A model generated the notes under the pieces. It was given only the letters and a program-made list of their open reading frames with translations, ran no database searches and was not told the DNA's origin. Positions 43,800 to 52,571 of a stretch of 64,000 nt of DNA are shown piece after piece; within the stretch, counting starts at the first letter, position 1, and the number at the start of each line of letters is the position of its first letter. This DNA comes from Erythrobacter sp047872805. Its GTDB lineage: Bacteria; Pseudomonadota; Alphaproteobacteria; Sphingomonadales; Sphingomonadaceae. A program made the position numbers and the translations under genes. The stretch spans positions 715,807 through 779,806 of the forward strand of contig NZ_JBLQUK010000001.1 in NCBI RefSeq assembly GCF_047872805.1. Reading direction: 5' to 3'.

Positions 43800-43886
43800 G
43801 TCATTGCGAGACGTAGTCGATGCAATCCAGAGCGTTGCGCGATGCGGCTCTGGATTGCCGCGCCGACTGCGTCGGCCCGCAATGAC
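43800..43886. repeat. Palindromic intergenic repeat (ATTGCGAG type)
   Basis: Outer arms TCATTGCG (43801-43808) and CGCAATGA (43878-43885) and inner arms GCAATCCAGAGC (43822-43833) and GCTCTGGATTGC (43847-43858) form one long imperfect hairpin of about 86 nt. It occupies nearly the whole gap between crtB and the SnoaL-like gene. Elements of this look occur in several alphaproteobacteria as dispersed repeats. Confidence 0.85.
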
Positions 43887-43888
43887 AA

Positions 43889-44845
43889 TTATGAGGTGGT
43901 GGGCCGATAATCCGAGATGCCCCATGTGATCGGCCCGTCGGGATGCTTTTCGCGGTTGATGATCGCCGACAGGAACGCACGCACGCCGTAGAGCGCCTTT
44001 TCCCCGCGCGGCACAAAGGTGCGGCTGTTCCACGCCTCGGTCCCGCGTTTGCGCACCTTGCGCCCGATTGCGCCGTAGATGCGCGCGGCGCTGAGCACTG
44101 CCCAGCGGCTGCGGAAGGGCAGGCGTTCTGCGCCCACCCGCGCCGCCGCCTCGTGCTTTTCCACCAGCGCCACCAGCCGTGCGGCCATTTCCGCAAGTTC
44201 AGCGCGGTGGTGCGGTTTGGTGTGCTGACCCGGTTCGATGTCCTGTTCGACCAGCCATTCCATCGGCAGGTAACAGCGCCCGGCGGCGTCATCCTCGACA
44301 ATATCGCGGGCGATGTTGGACAGTTGAAACGCCAGCCCAAGATCGCAGGCGCGGTCGAGTGTGTCCTGATCCTCGGGCGAGACTCCCATCACCACCGCCA
44401 TCATCACGCCCACCGCCCCGGCGACGTGATAGCAATAGCGCATCATGTCCGCTTCGGTTCGGGGCCGCCAATCCTCTGCATCAAGCTGAAATCCCGCGAT
44501 CACGTCCTCTGCCATCGCTGGGGTCAGCCCACATTCCTGCGCCACCACGCCCAGCGCATCGAAGGCGGGATCGCCCGTCGGCTTACCCTCAAACGCAAGT
44601 GCCGTCAGCCGCCGGATCAGCGCAAGCCGCGCGTCGAGATCGGACTGATCGCCCAGCACTCCGCCCAGTTCCTGATTGTCGGCGATATCGTCGCACCGGC
44701 GGCACCAGGCATAGAGCAGCCAGGCGCGTTCGCGCGTGTCGCTGTCGAACAATTGCGAAGCTGCGGAAAAGCTTTGCGAGCCATATTTGATCGCCTGATG
44801 CGCGTGGTTTACCAGCGCGGCGCGTGTTTCCGCATCGACAGCCAT
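43889..44845 (-). CDS. crtB: Phytoene synthase
   Basis: The 318-residue enzyme joins two geranylgeranyl diphosphates to phytoene. Both aspartate-rich motifs are present: RRCDDIADNQE near residue 50 and QLSNIARDIVEDDAAGRCYLP near 168-188, with the substrate loop RAWLLYAWCR. It is the last gene of the leftward crtY-crtI-LOG-crtB group, 10 nt after the LOG gene. crtE, crtZ and crtW are not in the window, so precursor and later modification genes lie elsewhere. Confidence 0.93.
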   Translation of the reverse strand: MAVDAETRAALVNHAHQAIKYGSQSFSAASQLFDSDTRERAWLLYAWCRRCDDIADNQELGGVLGDQSDLDARLALIRRLTALAFEGKPTGDPAFDALGVVAQECGLTPAMAEDVIAGFQLDAEDWRPRTEADMMRYCYHVAGAVGVMMAVVMGVSPEDQDTLDRACDLGLAFQLSNIARDIVEDDAAGRCYLPMEWLVEQDIEPGQHTKPHHRAELAEMAARLVALVEKHEAAARVGAERLPFRSRWAVLSAARIYGAIGRKVRKRGTEAWNSRTFVPRGEKALYGVRAFLSAIINREKHPDGPITWGISDYRPTTS

Positions 44846-44855
44846 AGCGCGTGCC

Positions 44856-45437
44856 CTAGAGTTCCTCTGCCTTCATGCGGAAGATCGGGGTGTGCGGAAC
44901 ATAGGCGGCCATCCGTTCCAGCAGATCGGGCAGGGTTTGCGCTGCGATCAAGATGTTCTGATGCGCTGGCCGGACAAAGCCGACCGCCGCCATCTTCGCG
45001 TTGAAGGCGAGCAGATCGTCATAGAAGCCGAAGGCGTTCAGCACGCCCACCGGGTCCGAATGATAGCCCAGCTGTGCCCAGCTCATCGCCTCCCACAATT
45101 CGTCCATCGTGCCGACCCCGCCGGGCAGCGTCACAAATCCGTCTGACAGGTCAGTGAATTTCTGCTTGCGTTCGTGCATGCCCGATACGGAGATGAGTTC
45201 GTCGCAATCGTGGTTGGCAACCTCGGCGCGGATCAGGCTTTCGGGGATGATCCCGATCACCTCGCCGCCCGCTTCCTTCGCCCCCTTGGCCACCGCGCCC
45301 ATCAACCCGAGCCTGCCGCCGCCATAGACAACGCCTATGCCGCGCTGCGCCAGCGCCGCACCGACATCATAGGCCAGTTCGACATAGCGCGGATCGGCCG
45401 GGCTGGCGGACCCGCAATAGACGGCGAGACGTTTCAC
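44856..45437 (-). CDS. LOG-family (TIGR00730) phosphoribohydrolase
   Basis: The 193-residue Rossmann protein has the LOG signature PGGVGTMDELWEA and the start LAVYCGSASPADPRYVELA with GIGVVYGGGRLGLMGAVAKGA. LOG enzymes release free cytokinin or base from nucleoside 5'-monophosphates; many bacterial ones act on AMP-like nucleotides with unclear roles. It overlaps crtI by ATGA and precedes crtB by 10 nt, so it is embedded in the carotenoid operon, where it has no known function. Confidence 0.92.
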   Translation of the reverse strand: MKRLAVYCGSASPADPRYVELAYDVGAALAQRGIGVVYGGGRLGLMGAVAKGAKEAGGEVIGIIPESLIRAEVANHDCDELISVSGMHERKQKFTDLSDGFVTLPGGVGTMDELWEAMSWAQLGYHSDPVGVLNAFGFYDDLLAFNAKMAAVGFVRPAHQNILIAAQTLPDLLERMAAYVPHTPIFRMKAEEL

Positions 45438-47038
45438 GCGCCCACCTTCGCCAGATCTTCCAGCATCAGCCCGGCGGTCGCTTTCGCGCTGCCGACCACG
45501 CCGGGGATGCCTGCGCCGGGATGCGTGCCTGCACCCACGAGGTAGAAATTACCCAACACATCATCGCGGTTGTGGCCGCGCAAATAGGCGCTTTGCCACA
45601 GCAAGGGCTCGAGGCTGAAGGCGCTGCCCATGTAAGCGGACAGGTCCTGCTGAAAATCCTTGGGAGCATAGCTGAATTTGGTCACGATCCGGTCGTGAAT
45701 ATCGGGGATGAGCCTGCGGCCCACCTCGTCGAGGACCATTTTTTCAAGCTTTGGCCCGACCTCGTCCCAGTCAACCGGCATTTTGCCCATATGGGCGACC
45801 GGCACCAACGCGTAGAACGTGCTCTTACCCGGCGGGGCCATGCTCGGATCGGTCACCGTGGGGTGATGCAGGTAGATGGCGAAATCTTCGGGCAGGACAC
45901 CGTTCTTGAAGATGTCGTCGAGCAGCCCCTTATAGCGGTTGGCGAACAGGATCATGTGATGCGCGATCCCCGGCCATGTCCCCTCCAGCCCGAAATGCAC
46001 GACGAACAGCGAGGGCGAGAAACTTTTGCGTTTCAGTGACTTTGCCATTTGCGGTCCGCGCGGCGAACCCGACAGCAGATCCTTGTATGAGTGCATGATA
46101 TCGCCGTTGGAGGCGACCGCATCGAACCGCTCGCGCCAGCCGGACTTGGTTTCGACCTCATCCGCGCGGGTGCCCATCGTGTGGACCTGCACCACCGGAT
46201 CGCCCACCCGCATCGTGCCGCCCAATCGTTCGAAATGGCGCACCATTCCCGCGATCAGCCGGTTGGTGCCGCCGCGCGCCCACCACACGCCGCCGTCCTT
46301 TTCCAGCTTGTGGATCAGCGCGTAGATCGACGAAGTGTTCATCGGATTGCCGCCGACCAGCAGCGAATGGAAACTGAACGCCTCGCGCAGTTTCGGATGC
46401 TCGATATAGCTCGACACCATTGAATAGACGCTGCGCCACGCCTGTTCCTTGATCAGCGCTGGCGCAGCCTTGAGCATGGATTTGAAATCGAGGAACGGGA
46501 CCGTGCCCAGCTTGAGATAGCCTTCCTCATACACCCTAGCCGAATATTCGAGGAAGCGCTGATACCCCACCACGTCATCGGGGTTGAGCTTGGCGATTTC
46601 GGAATTGAGATCGGCTTCGTCGTTGGAATAGTTGAAATTGGTCCCGTCGGGCCAGTTGAGCCGGTAGAACGGCATGACCTTCATCAATTCGACATCGTCG
46701 GCAATATTGTGCCCGGTCAACGCCCACAATTCCTCCAGACAGGGGGGGTCGGTGATGACGGTGGGGCCGGCGTCAAAGGTAAAGCCGTCGCGTTCCCAGT
46801 AATAGGCGCGCCCGCCGGGCCGGTCGCGGGCTTCGACCACGGTGGTTGCAATGCCATGCGATTGCAGCCGGATTGCCAATGCCATTCCGCCGAACCCAGC
46901 ACCGATCACGCAGGCCGATTTGCCGGAATATTTCTCAGCCAGAACGGGATCGATTCCCTGTTTGCCGCGCAGCGCCGGGGCAAGATCGAGTTTGGCGGCA
47001 GCCAGGGGGGAGGCCGATGGCGTAGTGGGGGCAGTCAT
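45434..47038 (-). CDS. crtI: Phytoene desaturase
   Basis: The 534-residue flavoprotein introduces double bonds into phytoene to give lycopene. The FAD dinucleotide motif GAGFGGMALAIRLQ with ARDRPGGRAYYWERDGFTFDAGPTVI lies at about residues 45-105 after an unusually long 40-residue leader; the C-terminal GAGTHPGAGIPGVVGSAKATAGLM is typical of CrtI. The first ATG is kept because it overlaps the crtY stop as ATGA, though a later start nearer the FAD motif is possible. It works between CrtB and CrtY. Confidence 0.95.
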   Translation of the reverse strand: MTAPTTPSASPLAAAKLDLAPALRGKQGIDPVLAEKYSGKSACVIGAGFGGMALAIRLQSHGIATTVVEARDRPGGRAYYWERDGFTFDAGPTVITDPPCLEELWALTGHNIADDVELMKVMPFYRLNWPDGTNFNYSNDEADLNSEIAKLNPDDVVGYQRFLEYSARVYEEGYLKLGTVPFLDFKSMLKAAPALIKEQAWRSVYSMVSSYIEHPKLREAFSFHSLLVGGNPMNTSSIYALIHKLEKDGGVWWARGGTNRLIAGMVRHFERLGGTMRVGDPVVQVHTMGTRADEVETKSGWRERFDAVASNGDIMHSYKDLLSGSPRGPQMAKSLKRKSFSPSLFVVHFGLEGTWPGIAHHMILFANRYKGLLDDIFKNGVLPEDFAIYLHHPTVTDPSMAPPGKSTFYALVPVAHMGKMPVDWDEVGPKLEKMVLDEVGRRLIPDIHDRIVTKFSYAPKDFQQDLSAYMGSAFSLEPLLWQSAYLRGHNRDDVLGNFYLVGAGTHPGAGIPGVVGSAKATAGLMLEDLAKVGA

Positions 47039-48258
47039 GCCTTTTTCTTCTCCGTTTGAGTGTCCGGCCGTAAGGGCGCGCCGCGTTTGAACATGGCCAG
47101 AATGGCGCTTGGGATAGATACGGGGGGTTCACCCCACAAGACGCGGAGCTTGTCCAATGGCCGCGAACGGGCGGCATAGAAACGTTCGATCAACCCCTGC
47201 CGCAATTTGTAGAACCTCTGAAAAACCTTCACGCGCTTATCCGGTTCCGCAGCAAAGAACAGAAACCGCGCGAGCAGCCGGTAATAGGCGGTCCTGCGCC
47301 AATGCCGCCGCGCGCGCGCCTCCATCAACGCGGCGAGCTGCGGGCCAGTCAGATCAGCCTCTTCCGCGATGATCAGCGCGTTTTCAACCGCGGCGCACAT
47401 CGTATAGCTGGTGAGCGGATGGGTGAAGCCGCCGCGCGCGCCCGCCGCCGCCACTCCCGGGATGCGGATTTCGGCTTGATAGGCACGGAAGTCGCCGCCA
47501 GTCAGCACCGGCAGAACCCCCGCTTCGTGCCCGACGATCGCATTGTCCTGCCACCCATGGGCGCGGGCGTATTGGTCAATCCGCGCCGACAGCGCCGCCC
47601 GGTCCAGCACGGGGTCATCGGCGTAATAGGTGTCCTCGACAAACACGTCATGCGCGCCCAGCGGCAAAGTGTAGACAAACCGATAGGCCGCACCATTGCC
47701 GTGCGGGGCGAGTTGATCGACCGTTGCATCCATGATGATCGGACGTTCGAGCCCGTGCGGTTCGGCCAGCCGCATGTGCCGCCCGAAAAACACTTGCCAG
47801 CCGCCGCTGAGATGCGGGCTCGGCTGGAAACTGCGGCAATCGATCACGGCGCGCGCGTCCAGTCGCTCTCCCCCGATCAGATCAACGCCGCGTGCATCCA
47901 GGCTGATTGCCTTGCGTTCCAGCATGATCGCGCTGGCGGGCAATTCGCGCGTCAGGCCTTCGTGAAAATCATGCGAGGCCATGGACCGATAGGCGGTCCC
48001 CAAAGTGCGTCGATATTTGGGGAATTGCACGTCATACCCGCCATTCCAGCCCGTTTGCCGAAACCCGCTCAGCAAGGCGCGCCCGTCTTCCGACAGGTCG
48101 CTGTCAAACCAGCTCCAACGGTGATTGCCGCCCAGGCTGCGCCCAGCCTCGATCAAAGCGATGCGAAATTCGGGCCGCGCCCGGTGCAGCGCCAGCGCGG
48201 TCAAGCCCCCGGCGAGGCCGCCGCCAACAATGACCACATCGAATTGGGAATCGCTCAT
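47035..48258 (-). CDS. crtY: Lycopene beta-cyclase
   Basis: CrtY closes the beta-ionone rings of lycopene. The 407-residue product starts with FDVVIVGGGLAGGLTALAL (dinucleotide binding), has GGNHRWSWFDSDL and GAHDVFVEDTYYAD, and GARGGFTHPLTSYT near the active site. The ATG at 48258 begins MSDSQFD; a longer reading adds 27 unlikely residues. It is the first gene of the carotenoid operon. A 15-bp perfect inverted repeat lies about 55 bp upstream. Confidence 0.93.
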   Translation of the reverse strand: MSDSQFDVVIVGGGLAGGLTALALHRARPEFRIALIEAGRSLGGNHRWSWFDSDLSEDGRALLSGFRQTGWNGGYDVQFPKYRRTLGTAYRSMASHDFHEGLTRELPASAIMLERKAISLDARGVDLIGGERLDARAVIDCRSFQPSPHLSGGWQVFFGRHMRLAEPHGLERPIIMDATVDQLAPHGNGAAYRFVYTLPLGAHDVFVEDTYYADDPVLDRAALSARIDQYARAHGWQDNAIVGHEAGVLPVLTGGDFRAYQAEIRIPGVAAAGARGGFTHPLTSYTMCAAVENALIIAEEADLTGPQLAALMEARARRHWRRTAYYRLLARFLFFAAEPDKRVKVFQRFYKLRQGLIERFYAARSRPLDKLRVLWGEPPVSIPSAILAMFKRGAPLRPDTQTEKKKA

Positions 48259-48312
48259 GCCCGCAAAGCCGTAGGGCAGGGCGGGCCAAGGGGCAATATT
48301 GCAGGGCCCGCC

Positions 48313-48354
48313 AACACGCGCCGCGCGCCGGTTTCCCAACGCGCGGCGCGTGTT
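48313..48354. terminator. 15-bp perfect hairpin between the S9 peptidase and crtY
   Basis: AACACGCGCCGCGCG (48313-48327) and CGCGCGGCGCGTGTT (48340-48354) pair fully around a 12-nt loop. It lies 25 nt after the S9 peptidase stop on the minus strand and upstream of crtY. No T-run follows, so it may be a strong but non-canonical transcription stop or a protein-binding site. Confidence 0.55.
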
Positions 48355-48378
48355 GCGCCGTCGGGCAGGTCCGGCGGC

Positions 48379-50469
48379 CTACTCCGCGTCGTCCTCTGGT
48401 GCCTCGGCCCCCTTTGCTCCTTCGGCCAGTTGCGGGCGCGGGGCGGGCATGGCGGCGGAGCGGTCGCCGGTTTTCAGATAGGTGTCGAACCATTGCATCA
48501 TCCGCAGATTGTAATCATAGCGGCTGGCGGCAAGCCGGTTGCCGTGCCCTTCACCGGGATAGAACACCAGCCGCACGGGCGTTTCGGGCTGGCGCACCTT
48601 GATGAACCGGTACAGTTCCATACTCTGGCTGGGATCGACGCGGGTGTCGTCTTCGCCATGCATGATCAGCAGCGGTGTGCGCGCGCGGTCGGTGTAATAG
48701 ATCGGCGACACCTCAAGCATTTTTTGCCAATTATCCCACGGCCATGCGCGGCTGTGGACATTGTACATCTCGTAAGGAATGTCGGTGGTGCCGAACTTGC
48801 TGATCTGGTCGGAAATCCCGACGAACATCACGCTGGCGGCGAATTCCTGCGAATAATAGGTCGCGCCCCATGCGCTGGCATAGCCGCCGTATGATCCGCC
48901 GGTGATGCCGGTGCGCGCCGCGTCGGTGATGCCATCTGCCGCCAGCGCGGTCTTGGCATCGACGATGTCGCGGAATTCGGGATCGGTGTAGCGGCCCTGA
49001 TGCTGTTTGGAGAAATCGACACCGTAAGCTGTCGATCCGCGATAATTGGGCAGGAACACCGCATAGCCCTGACCCGCAGCGACATGGCCGGGCTTTGAAT
49101 AGGCGGTCTGCCAGCCGTTGCTGTCATGCGCCTCTGGCCCGCCGTGGACATTCATGATTGTCGGCGCTCCGCCAGCGGGAACCCCGCCGACCGGCAGGAT
49201 CAGCACCCCTTCGACCGTCTGCCCATCAGTGGCGGTGTAGGAATAGGCGCGCTGTTCACCAAAACTGATCTCTGACAGCCAGTCATTGTGATTGGTCCAG
49301 CGTTCGAACGCGCCATTGCTTGCCCCGGACCCCGATCCGGGGTTCCACACGAACAGTTCGGTCGGATGCTGCGGCGCGTTGGCGGCAAAGGCGATGCGGT
49401 CACCCGCAGCCTCCACCCGCGTCAGGATCAGCGCGCCGGGGTCGTGTTCCTCTGCGAACGAGCCATCGGCATTGTAGATGCGTAGCAGCGATTGCACGCC
49501 GACATGCACCACCGCAGCAAGCCGGCCATCGGGCAGCCATTCGGCATCCACCGCCGCTTCGGCTGCGCCCGCGTTCAGCGCGCGGTAGCTGCCGCTGGCG
49601 GTGTCCACCAGATGCAGCGTGGTCGGCGCGGGATCGTTGATGTCCACACCCGCAATCAGCGACAATTGTGATCCGTCGGGGGAAATCTCGACATCGTCAA
49701 TCTTGCCCGGCGTTTCGACCACGGCGGTCACTGCGCCGCTGGTGAGGTCGATTACATTGACGCGTTTTTCAGTGTAGCTGTCATCCACCAACGGGGTTGG
49801 CGCGGTGTCGACGATGGCCATGCGCCCATCGGAGGAAATCTTGAATGCACTGACGAAGCCGGGCAGCGCGATTTCGCGCGGGTTTTCGTCGACCGCGCTG
49901 CCGATGGTGGCGGCGAACAGGCGTGCAGGGCGAAATTCCTCTTCATAAACGCGGGCGTTGAAACCGCCCTTGCGCTGCGCCTCGCGCTGCTTGTCTTTCG
50001 CCGCGCCGGTCAGCAGATAGATCGTGCTGCCATCGGGGCTGAAATGGTAATCGCGGACATCGGCATCCTTGATCGCGGCGAGTTTTGTATAGGTGCCGCC
50101 ATCGACGGGAATGCCCCATACGGCGGTGTCTTCCTCGTCCTTGCCCCAAGTGAAGGTCACCATCCGGCCATCGGGGGAAAACGCCACATCGCCGGGGCTG
50201 ATGTCTTCGGGCAGGAATTGCCGCGCCACATCGGGCGCGGTGGCGATTGAAAGTTCGCTGGTGGTGCCGCCATTATCTTCGCCGGTGGTCACGTCAGGCA
50301 GGCTGGCGGTGGTGTAGGCAATCCGCAACCCATCGGGAGAGATCGCCACCGCGCCGACGCTTTCCAGCTTTGCGACGTCTTCGGGGGTCATCGGGCGGGC
50401 ATTGGCAGCGGCGGCGGTCAGCGAAACCGAGGCCAGCAGGGCAGCGGAGGCAAACGTAATGCGGGTCAT
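48379..50469 (-). CDS. S9 family prolyl oligopeptidase-type peptidase
   Basis: The 696-residue product has a signal peptide (LLASVSLTAAAANA), a WD-like beta-propeller with repeated ISPDG motifs, and an alpha/beta-hydrolase domain. The nucleophile is S526 in GITGGSYGGYASAWG, the aspartate lies in MHGEDDTRVDPSQS and the histidine in GEGHGNRLAAS. It should cleave short peptides in the periplasm (dipeptidyl or acylaminoacyl type). The ATG at 50469 begins the signal peptide; longer readings run through the intergenic region. It is divergent from a secreted amidohydrolase that may also act on peptides. Confidence 0.93.
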   Translation of the reverse strand: MTRITFASAALLASVSLTAAAANARPMTPEDVAKLESVGAVAISPDGLRIAYTTASLPDVTTGEDNGGTTSELSIATAPDVARQFLPEDISPGDVAFSPDGRMVTFTWGKDEEDTAVWGIPVDGGTYTKLAAIKDADVRDYHFSPDGSTIYLLTGAAKDKQREAQRKGGFNARVYEEEFRPARLFAATIGSAVDENPREIALPGFVSAFKISSDGRMAIVDTAPTPLVDDSYTEKRVNVIDLTSGAVTAVVETPGKIDDVEISPDGSQLSLIAGVDINDPAPTTLHLVDTASGSYRALNAGAAEAAVDAEWLPDGRLAAVVHVGVQSLLRIYNADGSFAEEHDPGALILTRVEAAGDRIAFAANAPQHPTELFVWNPGSGSGASNGAFERWTNHNDWLSEISFGEQRAYSYTATDGQTVEGVLILPVGGVPAGGAPTIMNVHGGPEAHDSNGWQTAYSKPGHVAAGQGYAVFLPNYRGSTAYGVDFSKQHQGRYTDPEFRDIVDAKTALAADGITDAARTGITGGSYGGYASAWGATYYSQEFAASVMFVGISDQISKFGTTDIPYEMYNVHSRAWPWDNWQKMLEVSPIYYTDRARTPLLIMHGEDDTRVDPSQSMELYRFIKVRQPETPVRLVFYPGEGHGNRLAASRYDYNLRMMQWFDTYLKTGDRSAAMPAPRPQLAEGAKGAEAPEDDAE

Positions 50470-50614
50470 ATGGTCGAATAGTCCTCTCTTCAATTCATGA
50501 ATGGCTCCATCCATAACGGTCCAACATCGAATGGCAAATCTGCGGCAAGGCTTGCAAGCGGCCCGCAGGCGGGTCATCACTTTGCGCCATAGTATAAAAA
50601 GGGGAGAGTGACGC

Positions 50615-51925
50615 ATGAGGTTCCTGAAAAACTGGGCGGGTGTGCTGACGGGCATGGCCGCTGGACTGGGCGCATTGACGGCCTCACCGGCAGCGGCGGA
50701 GACTTTGCTTGTCGAAGCGGGCAGCGTCATCATGGACGCAGGCAGCGAGCCGAGCGGGCCGATGACCATCGTTGTGATCGACGGGACGATCCGCGACATC
50801 CTGCCCGCAGGCAGCGATGATCTGGAGGTTTACGCGGTCGAAGGGTCGCGCGTTATCGACCTGTCGGACAAGACCGTGCTGCCCGGCCTGATCGACCTGC
50901 ACACGCATCTGTCGGGCGATCCCAGCGGGGAGTTCTGGCGCGCGGCGACGACTCCGCCCGAATATTTCACCTTCATCGCGGCCAAGAACGCGCGACTGAC
51001 CGCGCTGGCGGGCTTTACCACGGTGCGCGACCTTGGTTCTCGCACCGATCAGGTGACGCAGATGCTGCGCCGCGCCACGGCAGAAGGGCTGGTGCCCGGA
51101 CCGCGTGTTGTTACCTCTGCGCGGACCATCGCGATTATCGGCGGGCACGGCGACGTGAACGGCTTTACCGAACATGTGAACGATGTGCTTGATAGCGGGT
51201 TTACCTGCACCGGCGCGGTCGAATGCGCTGCCAAGGTGCGGCTTGCCTCGCAATACGGGGCCGATCTGATAAAGATCACCGCGACCGGCGGGGTGCTGTC
51301 GCAGCAGGGCCGCGGGCTGGAGGCGCATTTCAGCGACGAGGAAATGCGCGCTATTGTCAGCACGGCGGAAACGCTGGGGCTGCGGGTTGCCGCGCATGCC
51401 CACGGCGCGCGCGGGATCGAGGCCGCAGCGCGCGCGGGCGTCCATACGATTGAACACGGCACCTATCTCGACGATCAGGCGGCTCAGGTGATGCGCGACA
51501 GTGGCACCACTCTGGTGCCGACGCTGATGGCGCTAAGAGGTGTGTCCGAAGGTCTGGGCAGCGGCACCTACACGCCGGTGGTCGAAAGCAAGATTCGCGC
51601 GGTTCAGCCGTTGATGGCGACGCTGGTTTCGCGGGCGCGGCAATTCGGCGTGCCCATCGCCTTCGGCACCGATGCAGGCGTGTTCCCGCATGGCCGCAAC
51701 GCTGAGGAATTTGCGCTGATGACCGCGCAGGGCATGTCCAACCGCGAGGCGCTGGCCAGCGCAACCACGGTGGCAGCGCGGGTGATCGGGCTGGAGAATG
51801 AGATCGGCAGGATCGCGCCGGGCTATTCGGCGGATCTGATTGCGGTGGACGGCAATCCGCTGGCCGATGTGACCGTTCTGGAAGATGTCGATTTCGTGAT
51901 GGTGCGGGGCCGGGTGATCGAATGA
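50615..51925 (+). CDS. Secreted amidohydrolase (imidazolonepropionase/Xaa-Pro-type)
   Basis: The 436-residue product has a signal peptide (GALTASPAAA) and the metal-dependent amidohydrolase fold. The first metal site is PGLIDLHTHLSG; the carboxylated lysine lies in GADLIKITATGG; then AHAHGARGIEAA, HTIEHGTYLDD and the aspartate in FGTDAGVFPHG. Proteins like this hydrolyse dipeptides or N-acyl compounds. GGGGAGAG lies just before the ATG. Divergence from the S9 peptidase suggests joint periplasmic peptide degradation; the exact substrate is not known. Confidence 0.9.
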   Translation: MRFLKNWAGVLTGMAAGLGALTASPAAAETLLVEAGSVIMDAGSEPSGPMTIVVIDGTIRDILPAGSDDLEVYAVEGSRVIDLSDKTVLPGLIDLHTHLSGDPSGEFWRAATTPPEYFTFIAAKNARLTALAGFTTVRDLGSRTDQVTQMLRRATAEGLVPGPRVVTSARTIAIIGGHGDVNGFTEHVNDVLDSGFTCTGAVECAAKVRLASQYGADLIKITATGGVLSQQGRGLEAHFSDEEMRAIVSTAETLGLRVAAHAHGARGIEAAARAGVHTIEHGTYLDDQAAQVMRDSGTTLVPTLMALRGVSEGLGSGTYTPVVESKIRAVQPLMATLVSRARQFGVPIAFGTDAGVFPHGRNAEEFALMTAQGMSNREALASATTVAARVIGLENEIGRIAPGYSADLIAVDGNPLADVTVLEDVDFVMVRGRVIE

Positions 51926-51994
51926 TGCAAGGCCGCGCACTTCTGCCCGGCGCGGCGAGCGGCGCTGCCAGTCAGGGGGCTGATTGATGCAGCA

Positions 51995-52435
51995 TCACGA
52001 CAATTTGCACTCCTCTATCCAGATATAGCCATCTTCGGGTGGGAGGTCGCTTTTCTGGCAATTGAGGCTGATCGCACTGCCGATCCCCTGCGTGTTGTCG
52101 AGGATTGCGTCAATCTGGCCTGTTGCGACGACGGCAAGGTATTTCGCGCCACCTTGGCCGGAGATTTCGATCATTGGCTCTTCTGCGTCCAGAATTATTG
52201 AGTCCACTGTGCCCGTGACTTTGATCGCAGTTGAGGTTGGCTTTGGAGCTGCCGGCTCCGGCTCTGGTTCCTTCGAGGAAGCCTGATCCTCTGGGGCTGG
52301 CGTTTCGGCTTCCTTCACCGTGGCTGTATCTTCAGCCATCGCTGTTTCCGTTGTCGCTGCATCCTTTGTCGCATTCTCAGCCGGAGAGCAGGCGCTGACA
52401 AGCACGAGCGCCGCGATTGCAACTGGTGTTTTCAT
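51995..52435 (-). CDS. Hypothetical lipoprotein with acidic linker
   Basis: The 146-residue product has a lipoprotein signal (AALVLVSAC, lipobox cysteine), then about 55 residues of glutamate-, alanine- and proline-rich linker, and a small C-terminal domain IKVTGTVDSIILDAEEPMIE... ending in NCQKSDLPPEDGYIWIEEC with two cysteines. The second in-frame ATG at 52435 is preferred because AAGG lies 8 nt upstream; the one at 52441 is too close. No known domain is recognised. It stands between the amidohydrolase and the autotransporter. Confidence 0.65.
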   Translation of the reverse strand: MKTPVAIAALVLVSACSPAENATKDAATTETAMAEDTATVKEAETPAPEDQASSKEPEPEPAAPKPTSTAIKVTGTVDSIILDAEEPMIEISGQGGAKYLAVVATGQIDAILDNTQGIGSAISLNCQKSDLPPEDGYIWIEECKLS

Positions 52436-52524
52436 GGGCATGACCTTTCGATAAAGCCTAGTTTGGGTGATCTCCTATACAAACCAGAGTGTTGTTGGCT
52501 GCACAAGAGGCAAGGGCCGGAATA

Positions 52525-52562
52525 GGGGCGAGCCCGCAGGCGAGCCTCGCTTGCCCGCCCCC
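52525..52562 (-). terminator. Possible hairpin after the YadA-type gene
   Basis: On the minus strand GGGGCGGGC can pair with GCTCGCCCC across a G+C-rich interior, starting 10 nt after the autotransporter stop. There is no T-run, so termination here is only a suggestion. Confidence 0.3.
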
Positions 52563-52571
52563 TCTCCCCAT

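Noticed and set aside
47302..48894. 530-codon open frame on the plus strand across crtY and the S9 peptidase end
   Set aside because: It crosses two well-supported minus-strand genes and the hairpin between them; a shadow frame.
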